Of a stretch of DNA of 64,000 bases, positions 52,091 to 61,041 are shown one piece after another. Below the pieces are notes generated by a model. That model was given only the letters and a program-made list of their open reading frames with translations, made no database searches and was not told the DNA's origin. The number at the start of each line of letters is the position of its first letter. Positions within the stretch are counted from its first letter, which is position 1. The stretch spans positions 496,001 through 560,000 of the forward strand of contig JBBIUV010000017.1 in the NCBI GenBank assembly GCA_037440065.1, in the 5' to 3' direction. The stretch comes from UBA1563 sp037440065. Its GTDB lineage: Bacteria > Bacteroidota > Ignavibacteria > Ignavibacteriales > Ignavibacteriaceae. A program made the translations under genes and the position numbers.

Positions 52091-53550
52091 TTTAGATACA
52101 ACATTTTTTTTGTTTGAGTGAAACCGCCTGTCCGAAGTTGATAAAAATATACACCGCTTGCAAGTAGTTGGTTGTTAGTTGATTGTCGTAAGTTGAATGG
52201 AGTTGTATAAATTCCGGGTGCTTTATCTTCATTCACTAACGTTTCAATTTCATTTCCCAAAACATCAAATACTTTTAAAGTTACGAAACTGAAAACCGGC
52301 ACCTGATACCTGATAACGGTCTCGGGATTAAATGGATTGGGATAGTTCTGGGAGAGAACAAATTTGTCAACGCCAATTCTTTCAGTTGATTCGTTAACAG
52401 ATACAACGTGTCTCTCAATTTCATTCCATAATTCGGTTCGGTTTCCATCATATCCTAAAGCCCACATTCCAATTCCTTTTAAATTATTTGTTTTAGCTAA
52501 ATCATACTTCAAACCCAGACTTGAATCATTATCAAACCAGACTTGGTACCAGGTTGTATCATTTAATTTCCATCGATACCAGGGAGTTTTTTCTATGTTT
52601 TCCCAGAGTAGTCCATATGTTTTTGAAGCGCTATAATCATCACGGTACCGTGTTGTCTTACCGTAACTAATGATTGAATCATGTGGTGCTGATGATGTTG
52701 TTGTCCATTTGTTGCCGTAATAAGGAACACCGAGAATTAATTTTTTCGGATCACTCTTAATTACATCGGCATAGTACTTAGTTAAGGTGTTTGTGATATT
52801 ATAATTTCCACCGAGCAACGGAGCGTTGGAACCTGTATAATCACTCCAACCTCCGGCAAATGCATAACCCATAATGAAAATGTAATCGCAGGCATTTGCT
52901 AATCCGGCAAGTTTCCATCCACTCCAATTAACTGCCGGTCCGGCAAACGAAACTTCACAGGTGGGAATTGCAGCATGAAGTGAATCGGTAAGTTGCTTCA
53001 TAAAATTATTCAAGAGATCACCGCGATCGGCCGAATAATATTCTTCAAAATCAATATTCACACCATCGAGTTTATACGTTTCAACTTTGTTCTTCAAGTT
53101 TAAAAATAATTTATGTTTTGCCGTGTCGGAATTCAGCAGCTGCCTCATTTGTGAAGCTTCAAAATTTGTGGTGGAAAGGATCACCTTTACACCATTTTGA
53201 TGTGCAGCGTTAATTACATCTGTCCATGGCCAGTATGGGGGATTGAAAACATTTCCCAGACTATCAGTTGCAAAATCAAACAAAGCAATGTGAGTCAACA
53301 AGTTATAACGTATATAACTCTTTGCATTTGGATATTCCCAGTATGGAAGGTACCCAAACACTGATTCTGTTAATTCAGCTTTTTCGAATTGAAGAGGAAT
53401 GATCGCTTCGCCGGATTCAGCTTCAAGAGATTTTAATTCGGAAACTTTTCCATAAGATTCTTTATCGGCTTTATGCGCAGAATAATGTTGCGGAAGAACT
53501 TCTACTTGAAGAATACAACAAAGCAAGATGAAGAATAAAAACCTCATCAC
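52087..53550 (-). CDS. GH18-family glycosyl hydrolase with type IX secretion sorting domain
   Basis: 487 residues. Signal peptide (MRFLFFILLCCILQVEVLPQ). The GH18 barrel (about 60-380) has KLDGVNIDFEEYYSADRG with the catalytic Glu of the D-G-x-[DN]-x-D-x-E motif, plus VFGYLPYWEY, SFAGPAVNWSG and YDLAKTNNLKGIGMWALGYDG, a layout seen in chitinases and spore/peptidoglycan hydrolases of the YaaH/YkvQ type. The C-terminal T9SS sorting domain (about 405-487, SQNYPNPFNPETVIRYQ) sends it to the surface. It overlaps both neighbours by 4 nt in the NYN-GH18-Nudix unit. Confidence 0.92.
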   Translation of the reverse strand: MMRFLFFILLCCILQVEVLPQHYSAHKADKESYGKVSELKSLEAESGEAIIPLQFEKAELTESVFGYLPYWEYPNAKSYIRYNLLTHIALFDFATDSLGNVFNPPYWPWTDVINAAHQNGVKVILSTTNFEASQMRQLLNSDTAKHKLFLNLKNKVETYKLDGVNIDFEEYYSADRGDLLNNFMKQLTDSLHAAIPTCEVSFAGPAVNWSGWKLAGLANACDYIFIMGYAFAGGWSDYTGSNAPLLGGNYNITNTLTKYYADVIKSDPKKLILGVPYYGNKWTTTSSAPHDSIISYGKTTRYRDDYSASKTYGLLWENIEKTPWYRWKLNDTTWYQVWFDNDSSLGLKYDLAKTNNLKGIGMWALGYDGNRTELWNEIERHVVSVNESTERIGVDKFVLSQNYPNPFNPETVIRYQVPVFSFVTLKVFDVLGNEIETLVNEDKAPGIYTTPFNLRQSTNNQLLASGVYFYQLRTGGFTQTKKMLYLK

Positions 53551-54011
53551 TCTTCTTTCACGCCGAAGAGTTTTTTAAACTCATCTGATCTGCTGTTAAG
53601 ATTTTCTATTATTCCAGATTCGCTCTTGCCTTCCTTCGGCTGTAAATACTTACTGAAATGGACTTCGCTTTTTATTACCTCGCATGAACAGGCACGAGCA
53701 AAATTACTCAACGCTGAATCGGAAGTAACAACAATCAAATTTTTTCTGTTTTTAGCGTGTGAAATATCATTCCGGATAATATCGTCCGCAGATTGACTTT
53801 GCGAATATTTTATTCTTAAATAATTGGAGGCAATTGCCGTTGATTGGAAACCATCGAAATAAATTATCCCCTTATTCTTTTGGTTCTTAAAATATTTTTC
53901 GAGAAGAAAGATTAATTGTTCACGTGAGGCTTGTTTATCTTTTTGTTGCAGAGTAAACAGGTTTTTGATCTTACCGATAAGATTGTTTCCATCAATTAAG
54001 AATGTTTTCAT
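53547..54011 (-). CDS. NYN-domain (YacP-like) protein
   Basis: 154 residues. The N-terminal FLIDGNNLIGKI (catalytic Asp-type D-G-N-N) and later GIIYFDGF, ADDIIRNDISHA and LIVVTSDSALSNFARA are the acidic motifs of the NYN/PIN-like RNase superfamily. Relatives such as YacP/Rae1 act as RNases on ribosome-bound mRNA; here only the fold can be claimed. First gene of a coupled NYN-GH18-Nudix-CotH run, 36 bp after lptD-like. Confidence 0.85.
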   Translation of the reverse strand: MKTFLIDGNNLIGKIKNLFTLQQKDKQASREQLIFLLEKYFKNQKNKGIIYFDGFQSTAIASNYLRIKYSQSQSADDIIRNDISHAKNRKNLIVVTSDSALSNFARACSCEVIKSEVHFSKYLQPKEGKSESGIIENLNSRSDEFKKLFGVKEE

Positions 54012-54047
54012 GTTCGTTTTTCATCGTTCATTCTTCGTTCTTACTCA

Positions 54048-56654
54048 TCATCTTCCGCTGAAGAAATTATCGGTCTTGGTAACTTTTAAATCTTGAAGCT
54101 GCGGTGCTTTCACACGTACTTCCAAACGGTAGCCAGTATAGGTTCCAATCGGATTCCATGTAAAGTTCATCAACCAGCAATGAAGATCGCGGCTGATCAT
54201 AATCTGCGGTGCAGAAAATTGTTTGCCGGTGATATCGTAACTTCCGCTAACACTTATCTTCCAATATTTTGTAAGACTAATATTTGCAGAAGTACTGATG
54301 GTAGAATAACGCGAGGTCTCATACGGATTGTAACGTGATTCACTATAATTGTAATTGATGGAAACACTCCACGGAATTGTAAAATCGGGTTCTTGCGAGT
54401 CATACAAACCTCTGTACATCCGATTATCCTTTTTAAAAGTCGCCTCCTGTTGGCGGAGTGAGTCTTGAGTTTTATCCTCATCATTTGATTTTAATTTATC
54501 ACCGGAAAAGGAAGTCGACAGAGAGAAATTAAAACTTTTTAAACGTAAAAGTCCTTTCCCCTGTTCAATTAAAAACTTATTAATCGCATCGCCATTCGCA
54601 TTATAGTCATACAACGAATAAGTTGACGAACCCGAAAGACTCAACAAATCGCCAACCTGAGTTCGGTATGAAAGATTTAAATCTGAGAAGCGGACACTAT
54701 CAGCAACAAAATTATAACCAATTCCGGCATTCAAATTCAGCAGCTGTATTTTTTTTTCTTTTGAAGTGGTATCGGTTCTATCCGTCATTGTTTTCATTTC
54801 AAAAATGTTTCCGAGTGAAAAACTAATACTTTGTGATTCTCCCGAGGAAGCACCACCGAAAATTTCCCGCTCGTATTTATTGTAAGGGACTTTCTTCCCT
54901 GTTGAATCGGTATAAGTATCGAAGTAACCCCATTTCTGTTTTGAAAAATCGGGAGTATAGTTGTAAGAAATTGATGGCATGATCGTATGGCGCAAAGCTG
55001 CAATTCCAAATCGTTGCGGTTGATACATCCCAAACAATTTAGTTGAGGCTGAAACGCCCATACTAAATGTACGCACAAATTGAAGCTGTTTCACATCGGT
55101 AGTTATAACAGAGTTATATCCACTTGAAGGTAAGACACCAAATCCCTCTGTTACCCTCCCACTCCCATCGTTCAAAATAATGTTTTCTCCGGGGACTTGA
55201 ATAAAAACATTTTCTTTTTTTATTCTTTTGTTATACCATAGTTCCTGGTAACTGAAACTCGGGGAAATATTTATGTAACCGAATTTTGGCGAAGCTCCGA
55301 CATTCAAACTGTGTCTTACACCGCCGCGAATTGCAAGTTGAGCGCCTTGTTTAATTCTTCTATTTTGTAATTGATTATTATAATTCAACCCGATAAGTTC
55401 ATACCACTTTTGTTCACCGACAACTTTTTTTCTTTTGAAAGGATACATCTGTGATTTTGAAAATGAAAATGTCGGAAGATACTCGGTGATATTTCCGCTT
55501 GATAGATCTTGATTTCGACTATAACTAAGTGAAATGCTGTTGCCCGCTTCTTCCCAGCTTTTATAATAATTCGCATTCGATACAATTTGCTGTCTTAAAA
55601 GTTGGCTGTAGTCTGCACTATTTTGTTTGAAATAATCTCCAGACATGAATTCCATATTAACATCGAGTCGTGAAGAAGGAGTTATCGTTTGATTATGTAC
55701 CCACCGCAAACGCCAGTTTTTTTGTTCATTATAATCAGCATCGGTTTTTTCACCTTGATGTAAGTCCGAGTATGAAGCTTCTAAATTTCCGGTAAAATCA
55801 TAGCGTTTCAGATAACGGAAGCGTGAATCTAAATTGTAACCACCTTTGGTGTAATAATCAGATGTTAAAGCCAAATCCATGTAATCGCTTATCGCCCAGA
55901 AATATCCGAACCGGGAAAAATATCTGCCGTACCCGGCACGCTCGCCAATTGCGGGGGCAAGTAAACCGGAGCGTCTTCCCGACTCCAGCGGAAAAACGAT
56001 AAACGGAATCGGAATCGGGAAAGGAACATCGCCAAAGGCCAGCCAGATCCATTTTCCAATAAGTTGCTGCTTTTGTATCATCTTCATTTCATTCCCGAAA
56101 AAATAATAGTGAGGATGTTCAAGCGTACAAGTTGAATAAACTCCATTTTCGATAAAGAATGTCTGCTTATCAACTTTTTTAATTTTTGCGCCGGAATAAG
56201 AAGCTTGTTCAATTTCAGATGCGGCATAGGTGATATAACCTTTGCTCGTTTTAAAGTTATATCTCATGCGCATTCCTTTGTACTCTTCGTTTTTATCAAC
56301 AAGTACAGGCGCTTCAATTTCTTTATTTGTCGAATCTTTTCCAAGACTAAACGATTCAACATTTGAAGTTTCAAAATCAACAATAATTTTTCCGCTCTTC
56401 AGTTGCGTCTCTTTATAATGCATGTCGCCGCTGCCGTAAAGATGCATTTTTTTCTGATCGAGAAAAAAGATGATTGAGTCTTTAGCCGATGAATAGATGA
56501 TGGAATCGATATCCGTATTTTTTTTTGTTGAATCATTCAGCGCCAGAGAATCCTGTACAACCTGAGAAGAATCAGTTGAAAAAAATTTCAATGAATCTGC
56601 CTGCCCAAAAGTGACAATTGAGAAAAGGAAAATATGGAGCAGAAGAATTTTCAT
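54048..56654 (-). CDS. LPS-assembly outer-membrane protein (LptD-like)
   Basis: 868 residues. Signal peptide (KILLLHIFLFSIVTFGQ). The N-terminal OstA-like part (about 50-200: KKMHLYGSGDMHYKETQLKSGKIIVDFET, YNFKTSKGYITYAASEIEQASYSGAKIKKVD, NGVYSTCTLEHPHYYFFGNEMKMI) includes the conserved CTLEHPHYYF. The barrel part begins FPIPIPFIVFPLESGRRSGLLAPAIGERAGYGRYFSRFGYFWAISDYMDLALTSDYYTKGGY and consists of alternating strands to the end. It inserts LPS into the outer leaflet with LptE; no lptE gene is recognised here. It lies 20 bp after the ROK gene and far from the other lpt loci. Confidence 0.9.
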   Translation of the reverse strand: MKILLLHIFLFSIVTFGQADSLKFFSTDSSQVVQDSLALNDSTKKNTDIDSIIYSSAKDSIIFFLDQKKMHLYGSGDMHYKETQLKSGKIIVDFETSNVESFSLGKDSTNKEIEAPVLVDKNEEYKGMRMRYNFKTSKGYITYAASEIEQASYSGAKIKKVDKQTFFIENGVYSTCTLEHPHYYFFGNEMKMIQKQQLIGKWIWLAFGDVPFPIPIPFIVFPLESGRRSGLLAPAIGERAGYGRYFSRFGYFWAISDYMDLALTSDYYTKGGYNLDSRFRYLKRYDFTGNLEASYSDLHQGEKTDADYNEQKNWRLRWVHNQTITPSSRLDVNMEFMSGDYFKQNSADYSQLLRQQIVSNANYYKSWEEAGNSISLSYSRNQDLSSGNITEYLPTFSFSKSQMYPFKRKKVVGEQKWYELIGLNYNNQLQNRRIKQGAQLAIRGGVRHSLNVGASPKFGYINISPSFSYQELWYNKRIKKENVFIQVPGENIILNDGSGRVTEGFGVLPSSGYNSVITTDVKQLQFVRTFSMGVSASTKLFGMYQPQRFGIAALRHTIMPSISYNYTPDFSKQKWGYFDTYTDSTGKKVPYNKYEREIFGGASSGESQSISFSLGNIFEMKTMTDRTDTTSKEKKIQLLNLNAGIGYNFVADSVRFSDLNLSYRTQVGDLLSLSGSSTYSLYDYNANGDAINKFLIEQGKGLLRLKSFNFSLSTSFSGDKLKSNDEDKTQDSLRQQEATFKKDNRMYRGLYDSQEPDFTIPWSVSINYNYSESRYNPYETSRYSTISTSANISLTKYWKISVSGSYDITGKQFSAPQIMISRDLHCWLMNFTWNPIGTYTGYRLEVRVKAPQLQDLKVTKTDNFFSGR

Positions 56655-56674
56655 TTAGAATACATTACACTCGA

Positions 56675-57637
56675 TTAAATCGAATAAAAGACAAGTGACG
56701 ACGCACCTTTAATTCCTGCTTCATTTTTTAATTTAGCCGGAAAAACTTTGCATCGCGGAACCAACGATTTTAGAACTCTTTGCTTTAAAGAGATTTCGAT
56801 ATTATCAAGTAACAACTTGCCGAATCCCGCAACGCCGCCTCCGACTATATAAGTTCCGACATCAAGTAAATTTGAAACGGAAGCCATTGCGTAACCGATA
56901 TTTTTTCCTAAATCTTTTATCACTTCATTCGCAAACTGATCACCTAATTCCGCGGCGGAACTAATAACTTTTGGAGTAAGTGCGTTAAAGTCATCACTGA
57001 TCAATTCAACAATTTTGGAGTTTTGATGATTCTTCAATCCTTCCTTTGTACTTTGGATTAAATAACTGTTCCCCGCATAGGCTTCAATACAACCGTAAGA
57101 ACCGCAACCGCATTTTGGACCGTTGATATCGATGGTAATATGTCCGATTTCACCGGCAGCTCCGAAATCTCCGCGGAATAATTTTTTATTCAGAATGATC
57201 CCGCCGCCAACTCCGGTACCAAGCGTTATCATTACAAATGATTTATGATTTTTTCCGGCGCCGAAAATTAATTCTCCAATAGCTGCCGCATTTGCATCGT
57301 TTTCTACAAACGTGGGAAGTTTAAAAGTCTTTTCGATTAAATGTCCAAGTTGAACTTTTCCCCAGCCGGGTAAGTTCGGTGGATTTTCCACCGTTCCTCT
57401 TTTCTTCGAAACTATTCCGGGAGAACCGATTCCGATCCCTTCAATTTTAATTTTATCGTGATCGAATAATTCTTTCAATCCTTTTTTCATTTGCTTTATT
57501 ACTGAGTCGGGACCACCTTCAGCTTTTGTATCCACAAAAGATTTTCTGATGATCTTTCCTTTTTCCGTTACAATTCCGAACTTTATAAATGTTCCACCGA
57601 GATCCACCCCGATGGCATATTTTTCTGCTTTAGCCAT
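56675..57637 (-). CDS. ROK-family sugar kinase (glucokinase-like)
   Basis: 320 residues from ATG 57637 behind a GGAGCATA ribosome binding site; a GTG four codons earlier is not favoured. The ATP site YAIGVDLGGTFIKFGIV, then GIGIGSPGIV, FVENDANAAAIGELIFGAGK, VMITLGTGVGGGIILN, the ROK zinc motif GHITIDINGPKCGCGSYGCIEAYA (His and three Cys) and VGGGVAGFG are all present. Probably a glucokinase; substrate not provable. Confidence 0.93.
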   Translation of the reverse strand: MAKAEKYAIGVDLGGTFIKFGIVTEKGKIIRKSFVDTKAEGGPDSVIKQMKKGLKELFDHDKIKIEGIGIGSPGIVSKKRGTVENPPNLPGWGKVQLGHLIEKTFKLPTFVENDANAAAIGELIFGAGKNHKSFVMITLGTGVGGGIILNKKLFRGDFGAAGEIGHITIDINGPKCGCGSYGCIEAYAGNSYLIQSTKEGLKNHQNSKIVELISDDFNALTPKVISSAAELGDQFANEVIKDLGKNIGYAMASVSNLLDVGTYIVGGGVAGFGKLLLDNIEISLKQRVLKSLVPRCKVFPAKLKNEAGIKGASSLVFYSI

Positions 57638-57668
57638 ATTATGCTCCACCGATTATACTACTAAAAAA

Positions 57669-58277
57669 TTATTTATCTCTGAATTCTTTATCAACAATTT
57701 TAAGTTCACCCGGATAGGTAATATCTCCAAGTACGGTATTAACGGTAGGTTTTGTGTAAACCGTTAAACGCGAATTTCCATTTCCGGTTCCTGCAATGTT
57801 CAGTGCCAGATTTACAAGTGATTCAAATCCGTGTTCTTTAATGTTTTTAATCAAATCAAAATTTATTGCAAGAGGAATTACTGTAGCTTCCCCGGTTCCC
57901 GGTATTGTAACGGGAGAAGAAATATTCCCGGTTAGAATTTCTTTTTCATCAACGTAAAGACGATACGGCAGCGAAACCAACTTGGCGTTAGTTGCAGCAT
58001 ATCCTCCGGTTCCGTCGTTCGGATTTTTAATATCAATGTTTAATGTAAAAGAAATCGGAAGCGATCCTTTTGTAATTGCTGATGTTAATTTTATTCCATC
58101 AAAAGGAGAAAAATCGGTCAGTTTTGTTTTTCCATCAAGTGAAATATCAGCAAGCCGAACATTGTTAACTATTCCCAGTTTAAATTTTAGACGCGAAAGA
58201 TTAACAATTGATTTATAAATGCTGCACGATGCAAAGATAAACATTGCAGTTACCAGCAGTAAAATACTTTTTTTCAT
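57669..58277 (-). CDS. LEA type 2-like lipoprotein
   Basis: 202 residues. Lipoprotein signal KKSILLLVTAMFIFASC with Cys at about 18. The rest is one LEA14/WHy-type beta-sandwich: KLGIVNNVRLADISLDGK, LPISFTLNIDIKNPNDG, ATNAKLVSLPYRLYVDEKEILTGNISSPVTIPGTGEATVIPLAINFDL. The N-P-N and DxxSLP segments are family hallmarks. Function of bacterial LEA2 lipoproteins is not established. It lies between the Gfo/Idh/MocA and ROK genes on the same strand. Confidence 0.82.
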   Translation of the reverse strand: MKKSILLLVTAMFIFASCSIYKSIVNLSRLKFKLGIVNNVRLADISLDGKTKLTDFSPFDGIKLTSAITKGSLPISFTLNIDIKNPNDGTGGYAATNAKLVSLPYRLYVDEKEILTGNISSPVTIPGTGEATVIPLAINFDLIKNIKEHGFESLVNLALNIAGTGNGNSRLTVYTKPTVNTVLGDITYPGELKIVDKEFRDK

Positions 58278-58290
58278 AAGTGCCTCGGGA

Positions 58291-59289
58291 CTATTGGGTT
58301 AATTTTATCAAAGATTCTTCAATTTTTTTAATGATCTGATCAGCAACCTTAAGCGCCTTCCAACCGTCTTCACCAGAAACCACCGGTCTTTCTTTTTTTA
58401 TTATCGATTGAAGAAAAAGATCAAGTTCATACTTTAGTGCATTTACTTCAACTTGTTCGGGTTGTTCGTAAATAACAAATTTCTTTTTATCACCAATACC
58501 AATTTCACCAAAGTTAATATGTGCTTCCTCAACTTTTTGATCTGATGGAACAAGCCGAAAAACTTCTGAAACACCTGTATTAAAATCAAGTGAGAGATAT
58601 CCTTCTTTTTGGAACAATCTCATTTTGCGCATTTTTTTCTGTGAGATTCTACTTGCTGTAACGTTCGCAACTGCTCCATTCTCAAATTCAATCCTTGCGT
58701 TAGCGATATCAATATTATTTGAAACAACCGCAACACCGCTTGCTTGCACACTTTTAACTTCGCTTTTTACCAGGCTTAAAATTATATCAATATCGTGGAT
58801 CATTAAATCCAAAACGACAGCTACATCGGTTCCCCGCGGATTGAACTGAGCAAGCCTGTCACTCTGCACGAAAAGAGGATTGAGATGATATTTTTCAAGT
58901 GCCAGCAGTGCCGGATTAAATCGTTCAATGTGTCCAACTTGCAAATTGATGCTGTTTTCCCGTGCGAGCATTACCAATTCTTCCGCTTCATCCAGCAAAA
59001 CAGTGATCGGTTTTTCTACAAAGACATGGATTTTTTTCTCCAGACATTTCTTAGCCAATTGATAATGAGCGCTCGTAACTGCCGCAATTGAAACAGCTTC
59101 AACCTTGCTTAACAACTCATCAATAGTTTCAAATGGTGAAGTACTGTTTTCCTTTGCAACAGTTTTTGCCGTTGAAAAGTCGGCATCAAAAACTCCGACC
59201 AGATCAGCATTCTGCAATTGAGAGAACATTTTGGTATGCAGTTTTCCCAAGTGTCCGGTACCGATAACTCCAACTCTAATTTTTTCCAT
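58291..59289 (-). CDS. Gfo/Idh/MocA-family oxidoreductase
   Basis: 332 residues. The N-terminal Rossmann domain has VGVIGTGHLGKLHTKMFSQL, and the hallmark HVFVEKPITVLLDEAEELV follows near residue 90. The substrate domain has LNLQVGHIERFNPALLA, the GHIERFNPA form seen in UDP-N-acetylglucosamine 3-dehydrogenase (GnnA-like) and similar sugar-nucleotide enzymes. Two-amino-sugar lipid A synthesis is one possibility, but the partner transaminase is not adjacent. Good ribosome binding site (AGGTGAG). Confidence 0.9.
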   Translation of the reverse strand: MEKIRVGVIGTGHLGKLHTKMFSQLQNADLVGVFDADFSTAKTVAKENSTSPFETIDELLSKVEAVSIAAVTSAHYQLAKKCLEKKIHVFVEKPITVLLDEAEELVMLARENSINLQVGHIERFNPALLALEKYHLNPLFVQSDRLAQFNPRGTDVAVVLDLMIHDIDIILSLVKSEVKSVQASGVAVVSNNIDIANARIEFENGAVANVTASRISQKKMRKMRLFQKEGYLSLDFNTGVSEVFRLVPSDQKVEEAHINFGEIGIGDKKKFVIYEQPEQVEVNALKYELDLFLQSIIKKERPVVSGEDGWKALKVADQIIKKIEESLIKLTQ

Positions 59290-59300
59290 ATCTCACCTTG

Positions 59301-60002
59301 TTAAAATTGTGAATCAAGAAAACTTTTGAATGATTCTTTGTCTGGACAAAGGTAATAGTCATTTAAAAATTGACGCGCTAAAACCTTTTCCCCGGCATTA
59401 AGATAATTAACATAAACCGCTCCAATTGCAGACCGCAGCTCGGTTGAAGTTGTGCAACTTTTATCTGATCCGCTCCATGAATTTTCGACAAAAGATATGA
59501 TCTGTTCATTTTCCTGGAGAAAAACATCATAAACCAACTCATTTGCATTAAACAACTTCCCGTCTTCATACAACAGGCAATTGATCGGAGAAAAATATTC
59601 GTGTTCCAGCGGCGAATAAAGAGAATCGAAATCAGCATTTCCAATCAACAATAAAGTTCTTTCAAGTTCATTCGAATAAAACGGAACCGGTTCATATACT
59701 CCGGAATAAACCGAATCGATCAGAAAAAATGTATCTGAAACGCAATAGATAAATGCCGAATATTTTGGAACCCCATGTTCAGTTACTTTATCCCGGATGA
59801 GATACTCTGTCACCGCCCCATCGCTTAAGTTCACATAAAGTTCGGATGGATCATTAAAATATTTTTCGAAGATAATTTCGCCGGATGAATTTATTACAGA
59901 TACCTTGTTCTTTTCAAGTTTCGGTTCGAATACTTTTGGGGGAGTACTTTCTCCTTTACCCACAACAATCAAAAACAGCAAAAACCCAAGAATATGTCTC
60001 AT
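59301..60002 (-). CDS. Secreted protein of unknown function
   Basis: 233 residues. Signal peptide (RHILGFLLFLIVVGKGES). The mature part is of mixed alpha/beta composition with several Cys and Trp residues (ENSWSGSDKSCTTSTELRSAIGAVYVNYLNAGEKVLARQFLNDYYLCPDKESF). No family recognised. It is upstream of the Gfo/Idh/MocA gene by 11 bp and diverges from the NfnA-like gene. Confidence 0.65.
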   Translation of the reverse strand: MRHILGFLLFLIVVGKGESTPPKVFEPKLEKNKVSVINSSGEIIFEKYFNDPSELYVNLSDGAVTEYLIRDKVTEHGVPKYSAFIYCVSDTFFLIDSVYSGVYEPVPFYSNELERTLLLIGNADFDSLYSPLEHEYFSPINCLLYEDGKLFNANELVYDVFLQENEQIISFVENSWSGSDKSCTTSTELRSAIGAVYVNYLNAGEKVLARQFLNDYYLCPDKESFKSFLDSQF

Positions 60003-60156
60003 TTAATTTTTTCAATTTTCGTTCGATAATTTTTAAGCGCTATTTCATTATTTTGTTGAAAAAAGTGGACAAAATCTGACATCTTTTATAATGAATTTTT
60101 GCTTATTTTTATATACAAACATAAAGATTTTCTTAAACTTACTGAAATAACCACTG

Positions 60157-61029
60157 ATGAATAAAATAATTTCAGCGGAGTTTCTTGCAGCCGATATCAA
60201 AAGGTTTGTTATTGAAGCTCCTAAAATTGCCGCAAAACGGAAAGCAGGACAGTTCGTAATTGTCCGTATTGACGAAAAGGGGGAAAGAATTCCTCTCACC
60301 ATCGCCGATTCAAACAAAGACCAGGGAACCATCACCATCATCGTACAAGGAATTGGAAAAACCACGAAAGAAATTAACTCCCACAAAACGGGCGATTTCT
60401 TTCTTGATGTAGTCGGACCACTCGGGAAACCCTCACACATTGAAAATTTCGGAACCGCAATCAGTATTGGCGGAGGAGTTGGAACTGCAATTGCTTTTCC
60501 AACTGCCGTTGCTTTAAAAGAAGCCGGGAATCACACCATCGTTATTAACGGTGCTCGGAATAAAGATTTAGTCATCCTAGAAGAGGAATTGAAAATCGTT
60601 TCCGATGAACTTTACATTACCACCGACGACGGAAGCTACGGTTATCACGGATTCGTTACACAAAAATTGCAAGAATTGATTGACAGCGGAAGAAAAATCG
60701 ATTTTGTCCTCGCCATAGGTCCCATTCCTATGATGAAAGCTGTTGCAAATACAACAAGACCATATGGAATAAAAACTGTCGTAAGTTTAAATCCGGTGAT
60801 GGTTGACGGAACCGGAATGTGCGGCGGATGCCGTGCAACGGTTGACAATAAAACCGTCTTCGTTTGTGTTGATGGACCCGAATTTGATGCACATCTTGTT
60901 GATTTTGAATTGTTGACAAAACGGAACCGAACTTATAATCAAAATGAAAAAGCAGCACTTGAAAGTCACTTATGTAATTACGACAAAGCTTTTTTTGAAG
61001 CGGTAAATAGTGAACCTTTACACCAATAA
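60157..61029 (+). CDS. Sulfide/dihydroorotate dehydrogenase-like FAD/NAD-binding protein (NfnA-like)
   Basis: 290 residues. An FAD-binding ferredoxin-reductase domain (about 1-95, GQFVIVRIDEKGERIPLTIAD) leads to an NAD-binding domain (AISIGGGVGTAIAFPTAVALKEAG). The C-terminal [2Fe-2S] motif is GTGMCGGCRATVDNKTVFVCVDGPEFDAHLVDF. This is the small subunit of NADH-dependent ferredoxin:NADP+ oxidoreductase (NfnA), a flavin-based electron-bifurcating enzyme. The large subunit follows 12 bp later. Confidence 0.92.
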   Translation: MNKIISAEFLAADIKRFVIEAPKIAAKRKAGQFVIVRIDEKGERIPLTIADSNKDQGTITIIVQGIGKTTKEINSHKTGDFFLDVVGPLGKPSHIENFGTAISIGGGVGTAIAFPTAVALKEAGNHTIVINGARNKDLVILEEELKIVSDELYITTDDGSYGYHGFVTQKLQELIDSGRKIDFVLAIGPIPMMKAVANTTRPYGIKTVVSLNPVMVDGTGMCGGCRATVDNKTVFVCVDGPEFDAHLVDFELLTKRNRTYNQNEKAALESHLCNYDKAFFEAVNSEPLHQ

Positions 61030-61041
61030 CGAGAATTTTTT

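Noticed and set aside
54093..56052. Other open frames within the LptD-like gene
   Set aside because: The 868-residue frame has a signal peptide and OstA-type motifs; the rest are shadows.
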